A DNA stretch of 64,000 nucleotides. Source: Nocardioides psychrotolerans (GTDB lineage Bacteria; Actinomycetota; Actinomycetes; Propionibacteriales; Nocardioidaceae). Positions 10,187-18,752 of this stretch are shown here, in pieces (position 1 is the first letter of the stretch; the number at the start of each line of letters is the position of its first letter). Where the stretch lies: assembly GCF_900113685.1 (NCBI RefSeq), contig NZ_FOQG01000001.1:396623-460622 (forward strand), given 5' to 3'. The translations under genes were made by a program, and so were the position numbers. The notes under the pieces are model-generated. The model was not told the DNA's origin. It did not search any database and was given only the letters and a program-made list of their open reading frames with translations.

Positions 10187-11982
10187 GCCGCCCCCGCCAG
10201 GCCGTCGGCCGTGCCACCAAGGTCGCCCGGCCGCTGTGGGAGACGACGTTGCGCGATCCGGTGCGCGACGGGCACCTGCGCCTGGACGGCCTGACCGGGT
10301 TGCAACGGCAGCTCGCCAAGGTCGGCCTGGTCGCGACGGCCCTGCTGCTGGTCTCGGTGCTCTTCGCGGACGTGTGGCGAGGCGGCGACCTGTTGAGCCT
10401 CTACTTCGAGCTGACACCGACCTTCGTGCCGCGCGGGCTGATGCCGGTGACGCTCGTGACGATGACGATCGCGTGGTCGCTGCTGCTCTGGGGGGCGCTG
10501 TCGGCCGGACCGCTCGTCAAGGTGTTCGTGGGTGCGATGTTCGGGCTCACCGGGGCGCTCTTCCTCGCGCCGAGCTCGATCAACACCAACGACTCCTGGA
10601 TCCTCGAGCACGGACCCATGGTCGTGAAGGCCTGCTACTACACCGTCCTCGGCTGCGTCGTCCTCTCCACGCTCCTCCATCCGCTGACGCGGGCACGCCG
10701 CTGGGCGACGTACGTCCTCCAGCTGGTCTCGCTGGTGGCCGTCTGCGGGTTCTTCCTCGGCGACCTCGCGGTCCACGTCGCCTACGTCGAGCAGGGCTTC
10801 GACTCCACGACCCAGTCGCTGGTCGGCGGGGCGATCGACGAGATCGACTCCTTCCTGGTCCCGCTCGTGTACGCCGCCGCGGTCGCGGTCGTGAAGTTCG
10901 GCCTGGACGTGTCGACCAGCATCACCAGCGGTCTCGACGAGCTCTCCGTCCGCGCGCTGCGCTGGGTCGTCCTGGCCCTGGTGCTGGTGAAGCTGTGGTT
11001 CGTGCTGGTGTCGCGATGGGACTACTGGCTGACCTACGCGTCCGGACGCGGGCCCTCGGTCGTGCGCACGCTGGTGTCGCTCGTGCTGCTGGCACTGGTG
11101 GTCTGGCTCGTCACGCGCTTCACCGTCACCCCCGACTTCGGCGCCGCACGGGAGCGACTGATCTACGGCTCCAGCGTCGGCTTCGCCCTGACCTTCCTGG
11201 TCGTCGTCACGGCGTCGTGTGCCGGCATCTTCGCGGTCACGGTCGTCCGGACCGACGATGTGCCGGAGTTCGTCGGCTGGCTCACCGGGGACTGGCTGGT
11301 CGAGTGGGGCCCCATCACCGTGGCGAGCCTCGCCCTGGTCGCCGGCATCTGGCTGCTGCGCCGCCGGCGTCGTACGACGATGGGCTCGGAGGTCGGCTCC
11401 GGCCTCGTCGTGGTCGCGGCCTGGTCCCTGCCGTCGCTGCTGATCGCCAGTGCGGGGACCACCGCCGGCTTCCAGGACCAGCTCTTCGACGTGGCGATCA
11501 CCCTGCTGCTGCTGGGCGCCCTGCTGGTCTGGTGGCGACGGTGGGAGGGACCCGGCCTGGTGTCCCTGGCGGCGATCACGCTCTTCGCGTGGCTGGTGAT
11601 GAGCCGTGGTGACTACATCGCCTTCCTCGGCTCGGTCCTGGGGCTGCCCGCCATCGTGGTGACCGTCTTCGGCATCGCCTACGTCGTGGCGAGCGACGCC
11701 GGCTTCACCGCGACCAGCAGTCGCCGGCTGCCGCAGGGCTCACGGGTGCTGCTCTTCGTCGGCTACCTGTTGTTCTCGGTCACGATCCTGCACTGGGACG
11801 CCGCGAGCCACGGCCAGACGCCCGACGCCCAGCTCAACGCCGCGTTCTTCTACCTCGGCATCCCGATCGCCGCGTGGCTGCTCGGTCGCCAGCTGGTGCC
11901 GCGCGCCGACGACCTGGTGGAGGACGAGCCGGAGAGCATGGCACCGGACGACAGTCCTCAGGCCGCGTTGACCTTGCGGTGA
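10183..11982 (+). CDS. Polytopic membrane protein of unknown function
   Basis: The ATG at 10183 overlaps the upstream stop (ATGA). The 599-residue product has a ~45-residue cytoplasmic N-terminus and then roughly 14 hydrophobic helices separated by short loops. One loop before the first long block reads SINTNDSWILEHGPM. I recognise no transporter or enzyme motif. Translational coupling to the propeller protein suggests the two act at the membrane together, perhaps with the M4 protease as a surface module; this is inference. The 3' end overlaps the oppositely oriented nirD by 25 bp. Confidence 0.75.
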   Translation: MSRPRQAVGRATKVARPLWETTLRDPVRDGHLRLDGLTGLQRQLAKVGLVATALLLVSVLFADVWRGGDLLSLYFELTPTFVPRGLMPVTLVTMTIAWSLLLWGALSAGPLVKVFVGAMFGLTGALFLAPSSINTNDSWILEHGPMVVKACYYTVLGCVVLSTLLHPLTRARRWATYVLQLVSLVAVCGFFLGDLAVHVAYVEQGFDSTTQSLVGGAIDEIDSFLVPLVYAAAVAVVKFGLDVSTSITSGLDELSVRALRWVVLALVLVKLWFVLVSRWDYWLTYASGRGPSVVRTLVSLVLLALVVWLVTRFTVTPDFGAARERLIYGSSVGFALTFLVVVTASCAGIFAVTVVRTDDVPEFVGWLTGDWLVEWGPITVASLALVAGIWLLRRRRRTTMGSEVGSGLVVVAAWSLPSLLIASAGTTAGFQDQLFDVAITLLLLGALLVWWRRWEGPGLVSLAAITLFAWLVMSRGDYIAFLGSVLGLPAIVVTVFGIAYVVASDAGFTATSSRRLPQGSRVLLFVGYLLFSVTILHWDAASHGQTPDAQLNAAFFYLGIPIAAWLLGRQLVPRADDLVEDEPESMAPDDSPQAALTLR

Positions 11983-12320
11983 CCGACGAGCACGACGCCC
12001 TCGACCACCTTGACGTCGTAGGCCGGCACGGAGACGTGCGCGTCGTCGAGGCACTTGCCGCTGCGCAGGTCGAAGGCGTGCCTGTGGGCAGGCGAGGCGA
12101 CGAACGGGATGTCCCCGCGAGTGCCCACGATGCCGCGGGCGATCACCGAGGCCTTCGCGAAGGGATCGTGGTTGCCCAGGGCATAGACGTGGTCGTCGGT
12201 CGTGCGGAAGATCGCGATGGCTTGACCATGGACCAGCGCGGTCACGCCGCGCTCGACCTCGAGCTCGGCCACCCGGCAGACCGGTTGCCACTCCTCTGCG
12301 TGAGGGGAGCGAGGCGCCAT
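11958..12320 (-). CDS. nirD: Nitrite reductase small subunit, NirD-type Rieske fold
   Basis: The 120-residue protein aligns by eye with E. coli-type NirD: the blocks GNHDPFAKASVIARG and ASPAHRHAFDLRSGKCLDD correspond to the E. coli segments. As in that group, the Rieske Cys/His iron-sulfur ligands are absent. It would be the small subunit of assimilatory NAD(P)H nitrite reductase, but no nirB is adjacent, so the gene is an orphan in this window. A strong Shine-Dalgarno (AAAGGAGG) supports the ATG at 12320. A GTAAC-N6-GAAAC element about 60 bp upstream resembles a GlnR box and fits nitrogen control. Confidence 0.85.
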   Translation of the reverse strand: MAPRSPHAEEWQPVCRVAELEVERGVTALVHGQAIAIFRTTDDHVYALGNHDPFAKASVIARGIVGTRGDIPFVASPAHRHAFDLRSGKCLDDAHVSVPAYDVKVVEGVVLVGHRKVNAA

Positions 12321-12380
12321 CGCGACCTCCTTTCGTGGTCCAGAACCTAGGTCGCCCGTGTGTGGGGGCTGTTTCGTCGT

Positions 12381-12396
12381 GTAACAGCCGTGAAAC
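12381..12396. promoter_or_regulatory. Candidate GlnR binding site upstream of nirD
   Basis: The sequence GTAAC-N6-GAAAC matches the half-site pattern of the actinobacterial nitrogen regulator GlnR. It lies inside a larger symmetric element: GTTTCGT at 12371-12377 and ACGAAAC at 12395-12401. It sits 61-76 bp upstream of nirD, and nitrite reductase genes are classical GlnR targets. The ispD start is 51 bp away on the other side, but ispD has its own -10. Confidence 0.5.
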
Positions 12397-12446
12397 GAAA
12401 CCCGACGCCCCCCACTCCGCCTGAGCGTCTCTCCTAGGCTGACCCG

Positions 12447-13163
12447 GTGCCTGCCGCCGTCGTGATCCTCGCCGCCGGGTCCGGCACCCGCGTCGGCGCT
12501 GCCGTCAACAAGGTCCTGCTCCCCCTCCTCGACCGCCCGGTGCTGGCCTGGTCGGTGCGCGACGCCCTCGCCACCCCGGACGTACGACGGGTGCTGCTGG
12601 TCGTGCGCGACGGCGAGCAGGAGGACGTGGCAGCAGCCATCGAGCCGTTCCTGGCCCCTGAGCCCGGCGCCGAGCCCCGTGCCGAGGTCGGCCTGGTCCT
12701 CGGCGGCACGTCGCGCCACGACTCCGAGTGGGCAGCGTTGCAGGCCCTCGCGCCCGAGATCATCTCCGGCGCGATCGACGTCGTGGCGATCCACGACGGG
12801 GCCCGACCGCTGGCCGGCCAGGCCTTGCTCCAGGCGGTCCTGGCGGTCGCGCTCGAGCACGGCGGGGCGATCCCCGTGGTGCCGTTGGCCGGGGTGGTGA
12901 GCCGGGCCGGCGCCCCCCTGCCCGCGGGGCAGCCATCGGCAGTGCAGACCCCGCAGGCCTTCGCCGCACCGGCACTGCTCGCCGCCTACGAGCAGGCGGA
13001 GGCGGCCGGCTTCGGCGGCACCGACACCGCGAGCTGCCTCGAGCGCTTCGGCTTGGGCGTCATCCACGCGGTCCCCGGCTCGGCGCGCAACCTCAAGATC
13101 ACCTTCCCCGAGGACGTCGCGGTGGCCGAGGCGCTCACCGCGGACCTCACGACGGCCGGGTGA
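12447..13163 (+). CDS. ispD: 2-C-methyl-D-erythritol 4-phosphate cytidylyltransferase
   Basis: IspD couples CTP to MEP in the MEP isoprenoid pathway. The 238-residue protein has the nucleotide-binding loop [26 protein letters not shown] and the C-terminal [17 protein letters not shown], all catalytic or substrate-binding signatures. The P of the usual PK(Q) motif is replaced ([10 protein letters not shown]), but the lysine is kept. A hexamer TAGGCT (12435-12440) ends 6 nt before the GTG, which suggests a leaderless transcript. The 3' end overlaps a degenerate IspD paralogue on the opposite strand by 17 bp. ispF is 10.5 kb upstream. Confidence 0.95.
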   Translation: MPAAVVILAAGSGTRVGAAVNKVLLPLLDRPVLAWSVRDALATPDVRRVLLVVRDGEQEDVAAAIEPFLAPEPGAEPRAEVGLVLGGTSRHDSEWAALQALAPEIISGAIDVVAIHDGARPLAGQALLQAVLAVALEHGGAIPVVPLAGVVSRAGAPLPAGQPSAVQTPQAFAAPALLAAYEQAEAAGFGGTDTASCLERFGLGVIHAVPGSARNLKITFPEDVAVAEALTADLTTAG

Positions 13164-13710
13164 GGGCTGCCAGGACGGCGAGGTCGTCCAGCGACCCGAC
13201 GCGACGCGCCTGCGCCGGCGCCTCGACGTACTCCACGGGGAAGCGGGCCGCCAGGGCCGCCACGAGCTCAGTGAAGTCGAGGCCCGGCAGCTCGTCGAGC
13301 GCCTCGACCACCCCCGCGGGCAGCACCACCGGGGAGCAGATGGTGAGCAACCCGTCGCGGTCGACGGTCTCGCCGACCACACCGTCCACGACGCCCTTGA
13401 CGGTGTCGGTGACGGGGCGGACCCCCACGATGACCGCCGAGGTCGCCACGGCGCGTTCGAGGCAGGCCGTGATGAACCAGCCGGGCGTCATCGGGCACAG
13501 GCTGTCGTGCAGGACGAACGGCTCGCCGGCGTCCACCAGGCCGGCCCACTCGGTGCCGAGGTCGACCGGTGTCACGCCGGACTCCCCCAGCGCCCAGGCC
13601 GCGCAGGTCACGAGCGCCTCACCGTGGAGCAGCGCGAACGGCAGCGAGCCGCGCTCCTGCTCGATCACGGCGCCGAGGGCAGGGGTGGGTTCGTCGTCGT
13701 ACGTCGTCAT
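13147..13710 (-). CDS. IspD-like protein lacking the catalytic N-terminus
   Basis: The 187-residue product follows the order of IspD blocks in weakened form: [23 protein letters not shown] for the substrate loop, [18 protein letters not shown] for the VADTVK region, [14 protein letters not shown] where QTPQxF should be, and [14 protein letters not shown] where KITxPEDL should be. The N-terminal AAGxGxR loop is absent. Catalysis as a cytidylyltransferase is therefore unlikely; a regulatory or structural role is inference. It converges on and overlaps the true ispD by 17 bp, and stands downstream of carD behind a terminator. Confidence 0.7.
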   Translation of the reverse strand: MTTYDDEPTPALGAVIEQERGSLPFALLHGEALVTCAAWALGESGVTPVDLGTEWAGLVDAGEPFVLHDSLCPMTPGWFITACLERAVATSAVIVGVRPVTDTVKGVVDGVVGETVDRDGLLTICSPVVLPAGVVEALDELPGLDFTELVAALAARFPVEYVEAPAQARRVGSLDDLAVLAALTRPS

Positions 13711-13737
13711 GGTGCCGCCACTCTAGGCAGGGCAACG

Positions 13738-13772
13738 CCGAAGGCCCCCGGCACGGTGCCGGGGGCCTTCGG
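13738..13772 (-). terminator. Strong hairpin between carD and the IspD-like gene
   Basis: A 17-bp perfect inverted repeat surrounds a single G (CCGAAGGCCCCCGGCAC and its complement). It lies 40 bp past the carD stop and upstream of the IspD-like ATG. There is no U-tract, as is common for actinobacterial intrinsic terminators. Confidence 0.7.
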
Positions 13773-13811
13773 TCGAAGCGGTGGATCAGGTGGATCAGGT
13801 GCTGGGGTGAC

Positions 13812-14297
13812 TCACGAGGCGAGGACCTCGTCGAGGATGGCCTCGGCCTTGTCCTCGTTGGTGTGCTCGGCCAGGGCCAGCTCGGAGACCAGGATCTGGC
13901 GCGCCTTGGCCAACATCCGCTTCTCGCCGGCCGAGAGGCCACGGTCACGCTCGCGACGCCACAGGTCGCGCACGACCTCGCCGACCTTCATGACGTCGCC
14001 GCTGTGCAGCTTCTCCAGGTTGGCCTTGTAACGACGCGACCAGTTGGTCGGCTCCTCGACGTGCTCGGCGCGGAGGACGTCGAACACACGCTCGAGCCCC
14101 TCCTTGTCGACCACGTCGCGCACTCCGACCAGGTCCAGGTTGCAGGCCGGAACGCGCACGACCAGGTCCTGCTGGGCAACGATCCGAAGAACGAGGTATT
14201 CCCGGTCCTCCCCCTTGATCGTCCGCATCTCGATGTCCTCGATGATGGCGGCCCCGTGGTTTGGGTAGACAACCGTTTCGCCGACGGTGAAAGTCAT
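13812..14297 (-). CDS. carD: CarD-family transcriptional regulator
   Basis: CarD binds RNA polymerase beta and stabilises open complexes at rRNA and other promoters in actinobacteria. The 161-residue protein has the N-terminal RNAP-interaction domain ([23 protein letters not shown]) and the C-terminal basic helical DNA-binding domain ([35 protein letters not shown]), at full family length. The Shine-Dalgarno AGGAAGGGG precedes the ATG. carD-ispD-ispF is a familiar actinobacterial arrangement; here the IspD-like gene lies between carD and ispD. Confidence 0.96.
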   Translation of the reverse strand: MTFTVGETVVYPNHGAAIIEDIEMRTIKGEDREYLVLRIVAQQDLVVRVPACNLDLVGVRDVVDKEGLERVFDVLRAEHVEEPTNWSRRYKANLEKLHSGDVMKVGEVVRDLWRRERDRGLSAGEKRMLAKARQILVSELALAEHTNEDKAEAILDEVLAS

Positions 14298-14324
14298 ATG
14301 TAGTAGACCCCTTCCTAGGTGACC

Positions 14325-14330
14325 ATTCTA
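14325..14330 (-). promoter_or_regulatory. Candidate -10 element of carD
   Basis: TAGAAT on the minus strand lies 28-33 bp ahead of the carD ATG. It leaves a 5' leader of about 20 nt that includes the ribosome binding site. The -35 region is weak. Confidence 0.4.
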
Positions 14331-14508
14331 ACACGGGTTTTCGTCGGTCTGGTCAGCGTTTCTGCAGGTCAGGGGCCCATTCTGGGCTTGACAGAATCCC
14401 GGTTCGTATGGTGGCGCCTTCGGTCCGGCCACGTCCGGACGTGCCTTTTCTGCCCCGCTTCCCGCTTGTTTGCCTCATGCGGGCCCCCTCGTGACCGATA
14501 CTGCACGG

Positions 14509-15414
14509 ATGGCGAAAAAGCAGCGCTGGAAGCCGAGCAGCACCGCCGGGGAGGGTCCGGTCCCGGAGACCGGCGGCAGGGCCGAAGCCGAGGAGGTGTC
14601 CCGGGGAGGGGACACGGTCCTCACCGAGGTGCCGCCGGACGACGGGTCCCTCACGCCCCCGGTCACGGCTGCCCCCGACCCGCAACGACGAGCCCCCGGG
14701 CGGCTCGGGCTGCGGGACCGGTTGCCGATCCTGCTCCTGCAGGCCGCCCACCCGCGCCAGGCGGTGCTGACGGCGGCCGGCCTGGCGGCCGCAGCAGCCC
14801 TCTCCGGTCGCCCCACCCGCGAGGTCGCGGTCGTGCTGGCGACCGTGCTCGTGGGCCAGGTGATCCTGGGCTGGCACAACGACCTGGTCGACCGACGCCG
14901 TGACGCCCGCCACGACCAGCCCGGCAAGCCGCTCGCGACCGAGCGCCTGGACCCGGGGACCGCGTGGTTCGCGCTCACCTGCGGCGTGCTGCTCGTCGTA
15001 CCCCTCTCCATCACCTCGGGCATCAACGCCGGCAGCGCCTACCTGCTCGCGCTCGGCGTGGGCCTGCTGGGCAACGTCGTGCTGCGCAAGGGCAAGGCGT
15101 CCTGGCTGCCCTGGGCGGTCTCCTTCGGCCTGTTCCCCGCTTTCCTCTCCTACGGCGGCTGGGGCGGGGCCTTCGAGGGCACGCCGCCCACGTGGCAGAT
15201 GACCGGGCTGTTCGCGCTGCTCGGCATCGGCGTCCACGTGCTCCGTGCGTTGTGGGGCCTCGTGGCCGACAACGAGGACGGCTGGACCTACCTGCCGCTG
15301 GCCCTCGGTCTGCGGCTCGGCGCGACCCGGCTGCTGGCGCTGGCCGGGGCCTACACGTCGGTGGTGCTGGTGCTGATGGCGTTCGCGGCGACGTACGTCG
15401 GGCTGCGCCAGTGA
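14509..15414 (+). CDS. UbiA-family prenyltransferase (SCO3242-like)
   Basis: The 301-residue protein has a ~60-residue polar N-terminus and then eight or so membrane helices. The first prenyl-diphosphate metal motif is clear in WHNDLVDRRRDARHDQPGKPL (NDxxDxxxD type), near residue 125. The second Asp-rich motif is poorly conserved (VADNEDG region). Such actinobacterial UbiA proteins are uncharacterised, and the acceptor cannot be read from sequence. The ATG at 14509 was chosen because GATACT (14497-14502) ends 6 nt upstream, suggesting a leaderless start. Earlier in-frame TTG/GTG codons add little. Confidence 0.8.
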   Translation: MAKKQRWKPSSTAGEGPVPETGGRAEAEEVSRGGDTVLTEVPPDDGSLTPPVTAAPDPQRRAPGRLGLRDRLPILLLQAAHPRQAVLTAAGLAAAAALSGRPTREVAVVLATVLVGQVILGWHNDLVDRRRDARHDQPGKPLATERLDPGTAWFALTCGVLLVVPLSITSGINAGSAYLLALGVGLLGNVVLRKGKASWLPWAVSFGLFPAFLSYGGWGGAFEGTPPTWQMTGLFALLGIGVHVLRALWGLVADNEDGWTYLPLALGLRLGATRLLALAGAYTSVVLVLMAFAATYVGLRQ

Positions 15415-15487
15415 GTGCTGACGTCGGACGCTAGGCTGGTCGTGTTCATCGCCGCCCCGGCGCCCGTCCGATCCGAAGGCCCTGACG

Positions 15488-16048
15488 ATGCATCACCACC
15501 GCAAGCTCGCGCTCACGGTAGGCGCGCTCGTGCTGTCCGCTCCCGTCCTGACGGGTTGCGGCTTCAACTACGCCACCAACCGGGTCAACACGACCACCAA
15601 CGCCACCTTCAACCGGGACAAGGCGGTCGACGTGGTCGGCGCCCAGGTCGTCGCCGAGGGACCGGGCTCCGGCTCGCTGTATGCCCGTCTGGTCAACAAC
15701 TCCCCGGCGGGCACCGAGCTGGTCTCCGTCGCCGGCTCGGGCGACACGGTCCTGACCGTCAGCACCATCGAGTCCTTCGTGCTCGGTGCCCGCGAGGGCG
15801 TCAACGTCGAGAACGTCGGTGGCGGCGTCCGGCTCACGGGCGACTTCATCGCCGGCGACCACATCCCGGTGGCACTCACCTTCTCCAACGGTGACGAGGT
15901 CGTGCTCGACGTCCCCGTCGTGCGGGCCTGTGGCTTCTACGAGGGCCTCGACAACGCTCCGCCCGCCGAGGACACCGCCGGGGAGGGCACCGCGGCCACG
16001 GAGACCGAGCTCTACTCGTGCGAGGCTCCCGAAGAGCACTCGGAGTGA
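15488..16048 (+). CDS. Small lipoprotein, possibly metal or ligand binding
   Basis: The 186-residue product has a lipoprotein signal with lipobox LTGC (C ~24). An all-beta-looking domain of ~130 residues follows ([36 protein letters not shown]). This resembles the copper-chaperone-like or DUF461 lipoproteins of actinobacteria, but the His/Met ligands of PCu(A)C are not apparent. The ATG precedes an MHHHRK stretch. TAGGCT lies ~50 bp upstream. Four nt separate the stop from gpmA, suggesting co-transcription. Confidence 0.75.
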   Translation: MHHHRKLALTVGALVLSAPVLTGCGFNYATNRVNTTTNATFNRDKAVDVVGAQVVAEGPGSGSLYARLVNNSPAGTELVSVAGSGDTVLTVSTIESFVLGAREGVNVENVGGGVRLTGDFIAGDHIPVALTFSNGDEVVLDVPVVRACGFYEGLDNAPPAEDTAGEGTAATETELYSCEAPEEHSE

Positions 16049-16052
16049 TCAG

Positions 16053-16796
16053 GTGACCTACACGCTCGTCCTGCTCCGCCACGGCGAGAGCGAGTGGAAC
16101 GCCAAGAACCTCTTCACCGGCTGGGTCGACGTCCCGTTGACCGACAAGGGGCGCGCCGAGGCCGTGCGCGGCGGTGAGCTCCTCAAGGACGCCGGTGTCC
16201 TGCCCGACGTCGTCCACACCTCGCTCCAGCGCCGGGCGATCAACACCGCAGCGCTCGCGCTCGACGCCGCCGACCGGCACTGGATCCCGGTCAAGCGAAC
16301 CTGGCGCCTCAACGAGCGTCACTACGGGGCGCTCCAGGGCAAGGACAAGAAGCAGACGCTCGAGCAGTACGGCGAGGAGCAGTTCATGCTCTGGCGGCGC
16401 AGCTTCGACACCCCTCCCCCGCCGCTGGCCGACGACGACGAGTTCTCCCAGGCCCACCTGCCGCAGTACGCCGACCTCGGCGCCGACCTGCCCCGCACGG
16501 AGTGCCTCAAGGACGTCATCGCCCGGATGCTGCCCTACTGGGAGTCCGAGGTGACCGCCGACCTGTCGTCCGGCAGGACGGTTCTCGTGGCCGCCCACGG
16601 CAACAGCCTGCGCGGCATCGTCAAGCACCTCGACGGCATCAGCGACGAGGACATCGCGGGCCTCAACATCCCCACCGGCATGCCGCTGGTCTACGAGCTC
16701 GACGACGCGTTCCGCCCGGTCACCGCCGGCGGCACCTACCTCGACCCCGAGGCGGCCGCCGCTGCTGCTGCGGCCGTGGCCAACCAGGGCCGCTGA
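16053..16796 (+). CDS. gpmA: 2,3-bisphosphoglycerate-dependent phosphoglycerate mutase
   Basis: This glycolytic enzyme interconverts 3- and 2-phosphoglycerate. The 247-residue protein has the phospho-histidine motif [18 protein letters not shown] near the N-terminus, [27 protein letters not shown] and the second catalytic His in [10 protein letters not shown]. The GTG at 16053 is 4 nt after the lipoprotein stop and preserves the normal N-terminus; a longer upstream frame is a shadow of the lipoprotein gene. The C-terminal tail is Ala-rich ([15 protein letters not shown]). Confidence 0.95.
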   Translation: MTYTLVLLRHGESEWNAKNLFTGWVDVPLTDKGRAEAVRGGELLKDAGVLPDVVHTSLQRRAINTAALALDAADRHWIPVKRTWRLNERHYGALQGKDKKQTLEQYGEEQFMLWRRSFDTPPPPLADDDEFSQAHLPQYADLGADLPRTECLKDVIARMLPYWESEVTADLSSGRTVLVAAHGNSLRGIVKHLDGISDEDIAGLNIPTGMPLVYELDDAFRPVTAGGTYLDPEAAAAAAAAVANQGR

Positions 16797-16815
16797 GCAC
16801 CGAGCAGCAGGGGCA

Positions 16816-17475
16816 CTACTCCAGCGGGAGCGCGCTGGGGTTGTGACCGGTGACGACGAAGACGATCCGGTTGGCGACCGAGACGGCGTGGTCGGCGATG
16901 CGCTCGTAGTAGCGCCCCAGGAGGGCGATGTCGACCGCCGCCTCGACGCCTCCGGCCCAGTCGTCGGAGAGCAGCTCGGTGAAGCTCTTGCGGCGCAGCT
17001 GGTCCATGACCTCGTCGTCGCGACCCAGGGCGATGGCCGCCTCGACGTCGCGGCCGGTGATGATCTGCGAGACCCGGCGCACCATGTCCTCGGCCACCTC
17101 ACCCATGCGGCTCACCGTGGGCTGCGCCTCGACGGGCACAGCCAGCTCCGGCACCCGCAGGCGGGCGATCTTCGCGACGTGGACCGACAGGTCGCCCATC
17201 CGCTCGAGCTCGCTGACCATCCGCAGCGCCGATACGACCGTGCGCAGGTCACCCGCCACGGGCTGCTGCAGCGAGAGCACGGAGAACGCGGTCTCCTCGA
17301 CGGCCTCACGGGCACGGTCGATCTCGATGTCACCGCTGATCACCTGCTCGGCGATCGCGGCATCGCCGGTCATCAGGGCCTGGGTGGCCAGACCGACGGC
17401 CGTCTCGACCTGGCGGCAGATGCCGGCGAGGTCGGCGAACATCGCATCCAGCTGGTCATGGAAGAGCTCACGCAT
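16816..17475 (-). CDS. phoU: Phosphate signalling protein PhoU
   Basis: PhoU modulates the Pst transporter and the PhoR kinase. The 219-residue protein begins MRELFHDQLDAMFADLAGICRQ and contains two three-helix PhoU repeats, with characteristic E/DxxxD metal-binding helices (ELERMGDLSVHVAKIAR, YYERIADHAVSVANRIVF). The ATG at 17475 fits the family start; an upstream extension runs into the regulatory region. It is divergent from phoR, and the 122-bp intergenic region contains PHO-box-like repeats. Confidence 0.95.
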   Translation of the reverse strand: MRELFHDQLDAMFADLAGICRQVETAVGLATQALMTGDAAIAEQVISGDIEIDRAREAVEETAFSVLSLQQPVAGDLRTVVSALRMVSELERMGDLSVHVAKIARLRVPELAVPVEAQPTVSRMGEVAEDMVRRVSQIITGRDVEAAIALGRDDEVMDQLRRKSFTELLSDDWAGGVEAAVDIALLGRYYERIADHAVSVANRIVFVVTGHNPSALPLE

Positions 17476-17515
17476 GACGCAGAGCCTAGGAGAAGACAGA
17501 TGACGAGCCGGGGTT

Positions 17516-17577
17516 GGGTCGTGAACGCGCGATGAACAGTGCGAAGCCCCGCCCGGGTCGGCGAACTCGCGGTGAAC
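17516..17577 (-). promoter_or_regulatory. Two pairs of PHO-box-like direct repeats
   Basis: On the minus strand, 11-bp units occur as two contiguous pairs: GTTCACCGCGA then GTTCGCCGACC (17577-17556), and GTTCATCGCGC then GTTCACGACCC (17537-17516). These match the GTTCAYY-type direct repeat unit bound by actinobacterial PhoP. They lie between phoU and phoR, where PhoP autoregulation is known in Streptomyces. The pairs are 40 bp apart centre to centre, close to four helical turns. Confidence 0.7.
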
Positions 17578-17597
17578 TCGCCCGTACGATTCGAGAC

Positions 17598-18752
17598 ATG
17601 GACCCGACGACGCAGGCATTCCTCGCCGCGCTCCTCGGTGCTGTCGTCGCCGGCAGCGCCGTGCTCGCCTGGGCCATCAGCGACCGCCAGCAGCAGCGGG
17701 TCCCCGACGTGCAGGAGCCCGTCGTGCCTCCCGGGGTCGCGGCCGTCCTCTCGGTCCTGCGCAGCAGCGCGGTCGTGGTCGACGAGGCCGACGTGGTGCT
17801 CAAGGCCTCCGCGCCGGCCTACGCCTTCGGCCTGGTCCGCGGCACGCAGCTGGTCTCCGAGGAGCTCGCCGACCTGGTCAGCCAGGTCCGTCGGGACGGG
17901 CAGATCCGCGAGACCGAGCTGGTCATGGCGCGTTCCATCGGGCCCGCCCGCCACGTCACCGCCCGGGTCGCACCGCTCGGCTCCCGTCTCGTGCTCGCCC
18001 TGGTGGAGGACCGCACCCGCGAGCGACGCGTCGAGGCCGTACGACGAGACTTCGTCGCCAACGTCAGCCACGAGCTCAAGACCCCCGTCGGGGCGATCCG
18101 CCTGCTCGCCGAGGCCACGCACGAGGCCGCGGAGGACCCGGTCGCGGTCAAGCGCTTCGCCGACCGGATGCTGCACGAGAGTGACCGCCTCTCCCGACTC
18201 GTGCAGCAGGTCATCGAGCTGTCGCGGCTCCAGGGCGACGACCCGCCCGACTCCCCGATCCCGGTCGCCCTCGACGCGGTCGTCGAGATCGCCACCGACA
18301 CCAGTGCCATCGATGCCGGCTCCAAGCACATCAACATCGTCACGAGCGGCACCCACGGGTTGAAGGTCCTCGGCAGCGAGGAGCAGATCACCGCCGCCGT
18401 GGCCAACCTGGTCGCCAACGCGGTCGCCTACTCCGAGCCCGACTCGACGGTGCTCGTCACGACCCGCGAGAGCGACGGCCAGGTCGAGATCTCCGTCGTC
18501 GACCAGGGCATCGGCATCCCCAACAAGGAGATCGACCGGATCTTCGAGCGGTTCTACCGCGTCGACCCCGCCCGCCACCGCTCCACCGGCGGCACCGGCC
18601 TGGGTCTCTCCATCGTCAAGCACGTCGCCGCCACCCACGGAGGCGACATCCGGGTCTGGTCCGCGGAGGGCCAGGGCTCGACGTTCACCCTCACCTTGCC
18701 CCACCATTCGTCCGGGGCCCCGAGCACCACCTACCAGGAGGACAGACCGTGA
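17598..18752 (+). CDS. phoR: Phosphate-sensing histidine kinase (PhoR/SenX3 type)
   Basis: The 384-residue kinase has one N-terminal membrane helix (AFLAALLGAVVAGSAVLAWAI) and a ~100-residue PAS-like region. The HisKA box FVANVSHELKTPVGAIR carries the phospho-acceptor His at about residue 159. The ATPase has N box NLVANAVAYS, G1 DQGIGIP and G2 GGTGLGLSIV. The ATG at 17598 is preceded by TACGAT (17585-17590) with a 7-nt gap, so it may be leaderless. The response regulator gene overlaps the stop by 4 nt. Short N-terminal sensing region and location next to phoU identify the SenX3/PhoR class. Confidence 0.93.
   Translation: MDPTTQAFLAALLGAVVAGSAVLAWAISDRQQQRVPDVQEPVVPPGVAAVLSVLRSSAVVVDEADVVLKASAPAYAFGLVRGTQLVSEELADLVSQVRRDGQIRETELVMARSIGPARHVTARVAPLGSRLVLALVEDRTRERRVEAVRRDFVANVSHELKTPVGAIRLLAEATHEAAEDPVAVKRFADRMLHESDRLSRLVQQVIELSRLQGDDPPDSPIPVALDAVVEIATDTSAIDAGSKHINIVTSGTHGLKVLGSEEQITAAVANLVANAVAYSEPDSTVLVTTRESDGQVEISVVDQGIGIPNKEIDRIFERFYRVDPARHRSTGGTGLGLSIVKHVAATHGGDIRVWSAEGQGSTFTLTLPHHSSGAPSTTYQEDRP

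Noticed and set aside
14388..14412. TTGACA and TATGGT as a promoter for the UbiA gene
   Set aside because: The spacer is only 13 nt and a better -10 (GATACT) lies next to the start codon.
16823..17535. Plus-strand frames over phoU
   Set aside because: PhoU on the minus strand is clear; the other frames have shadow composition.
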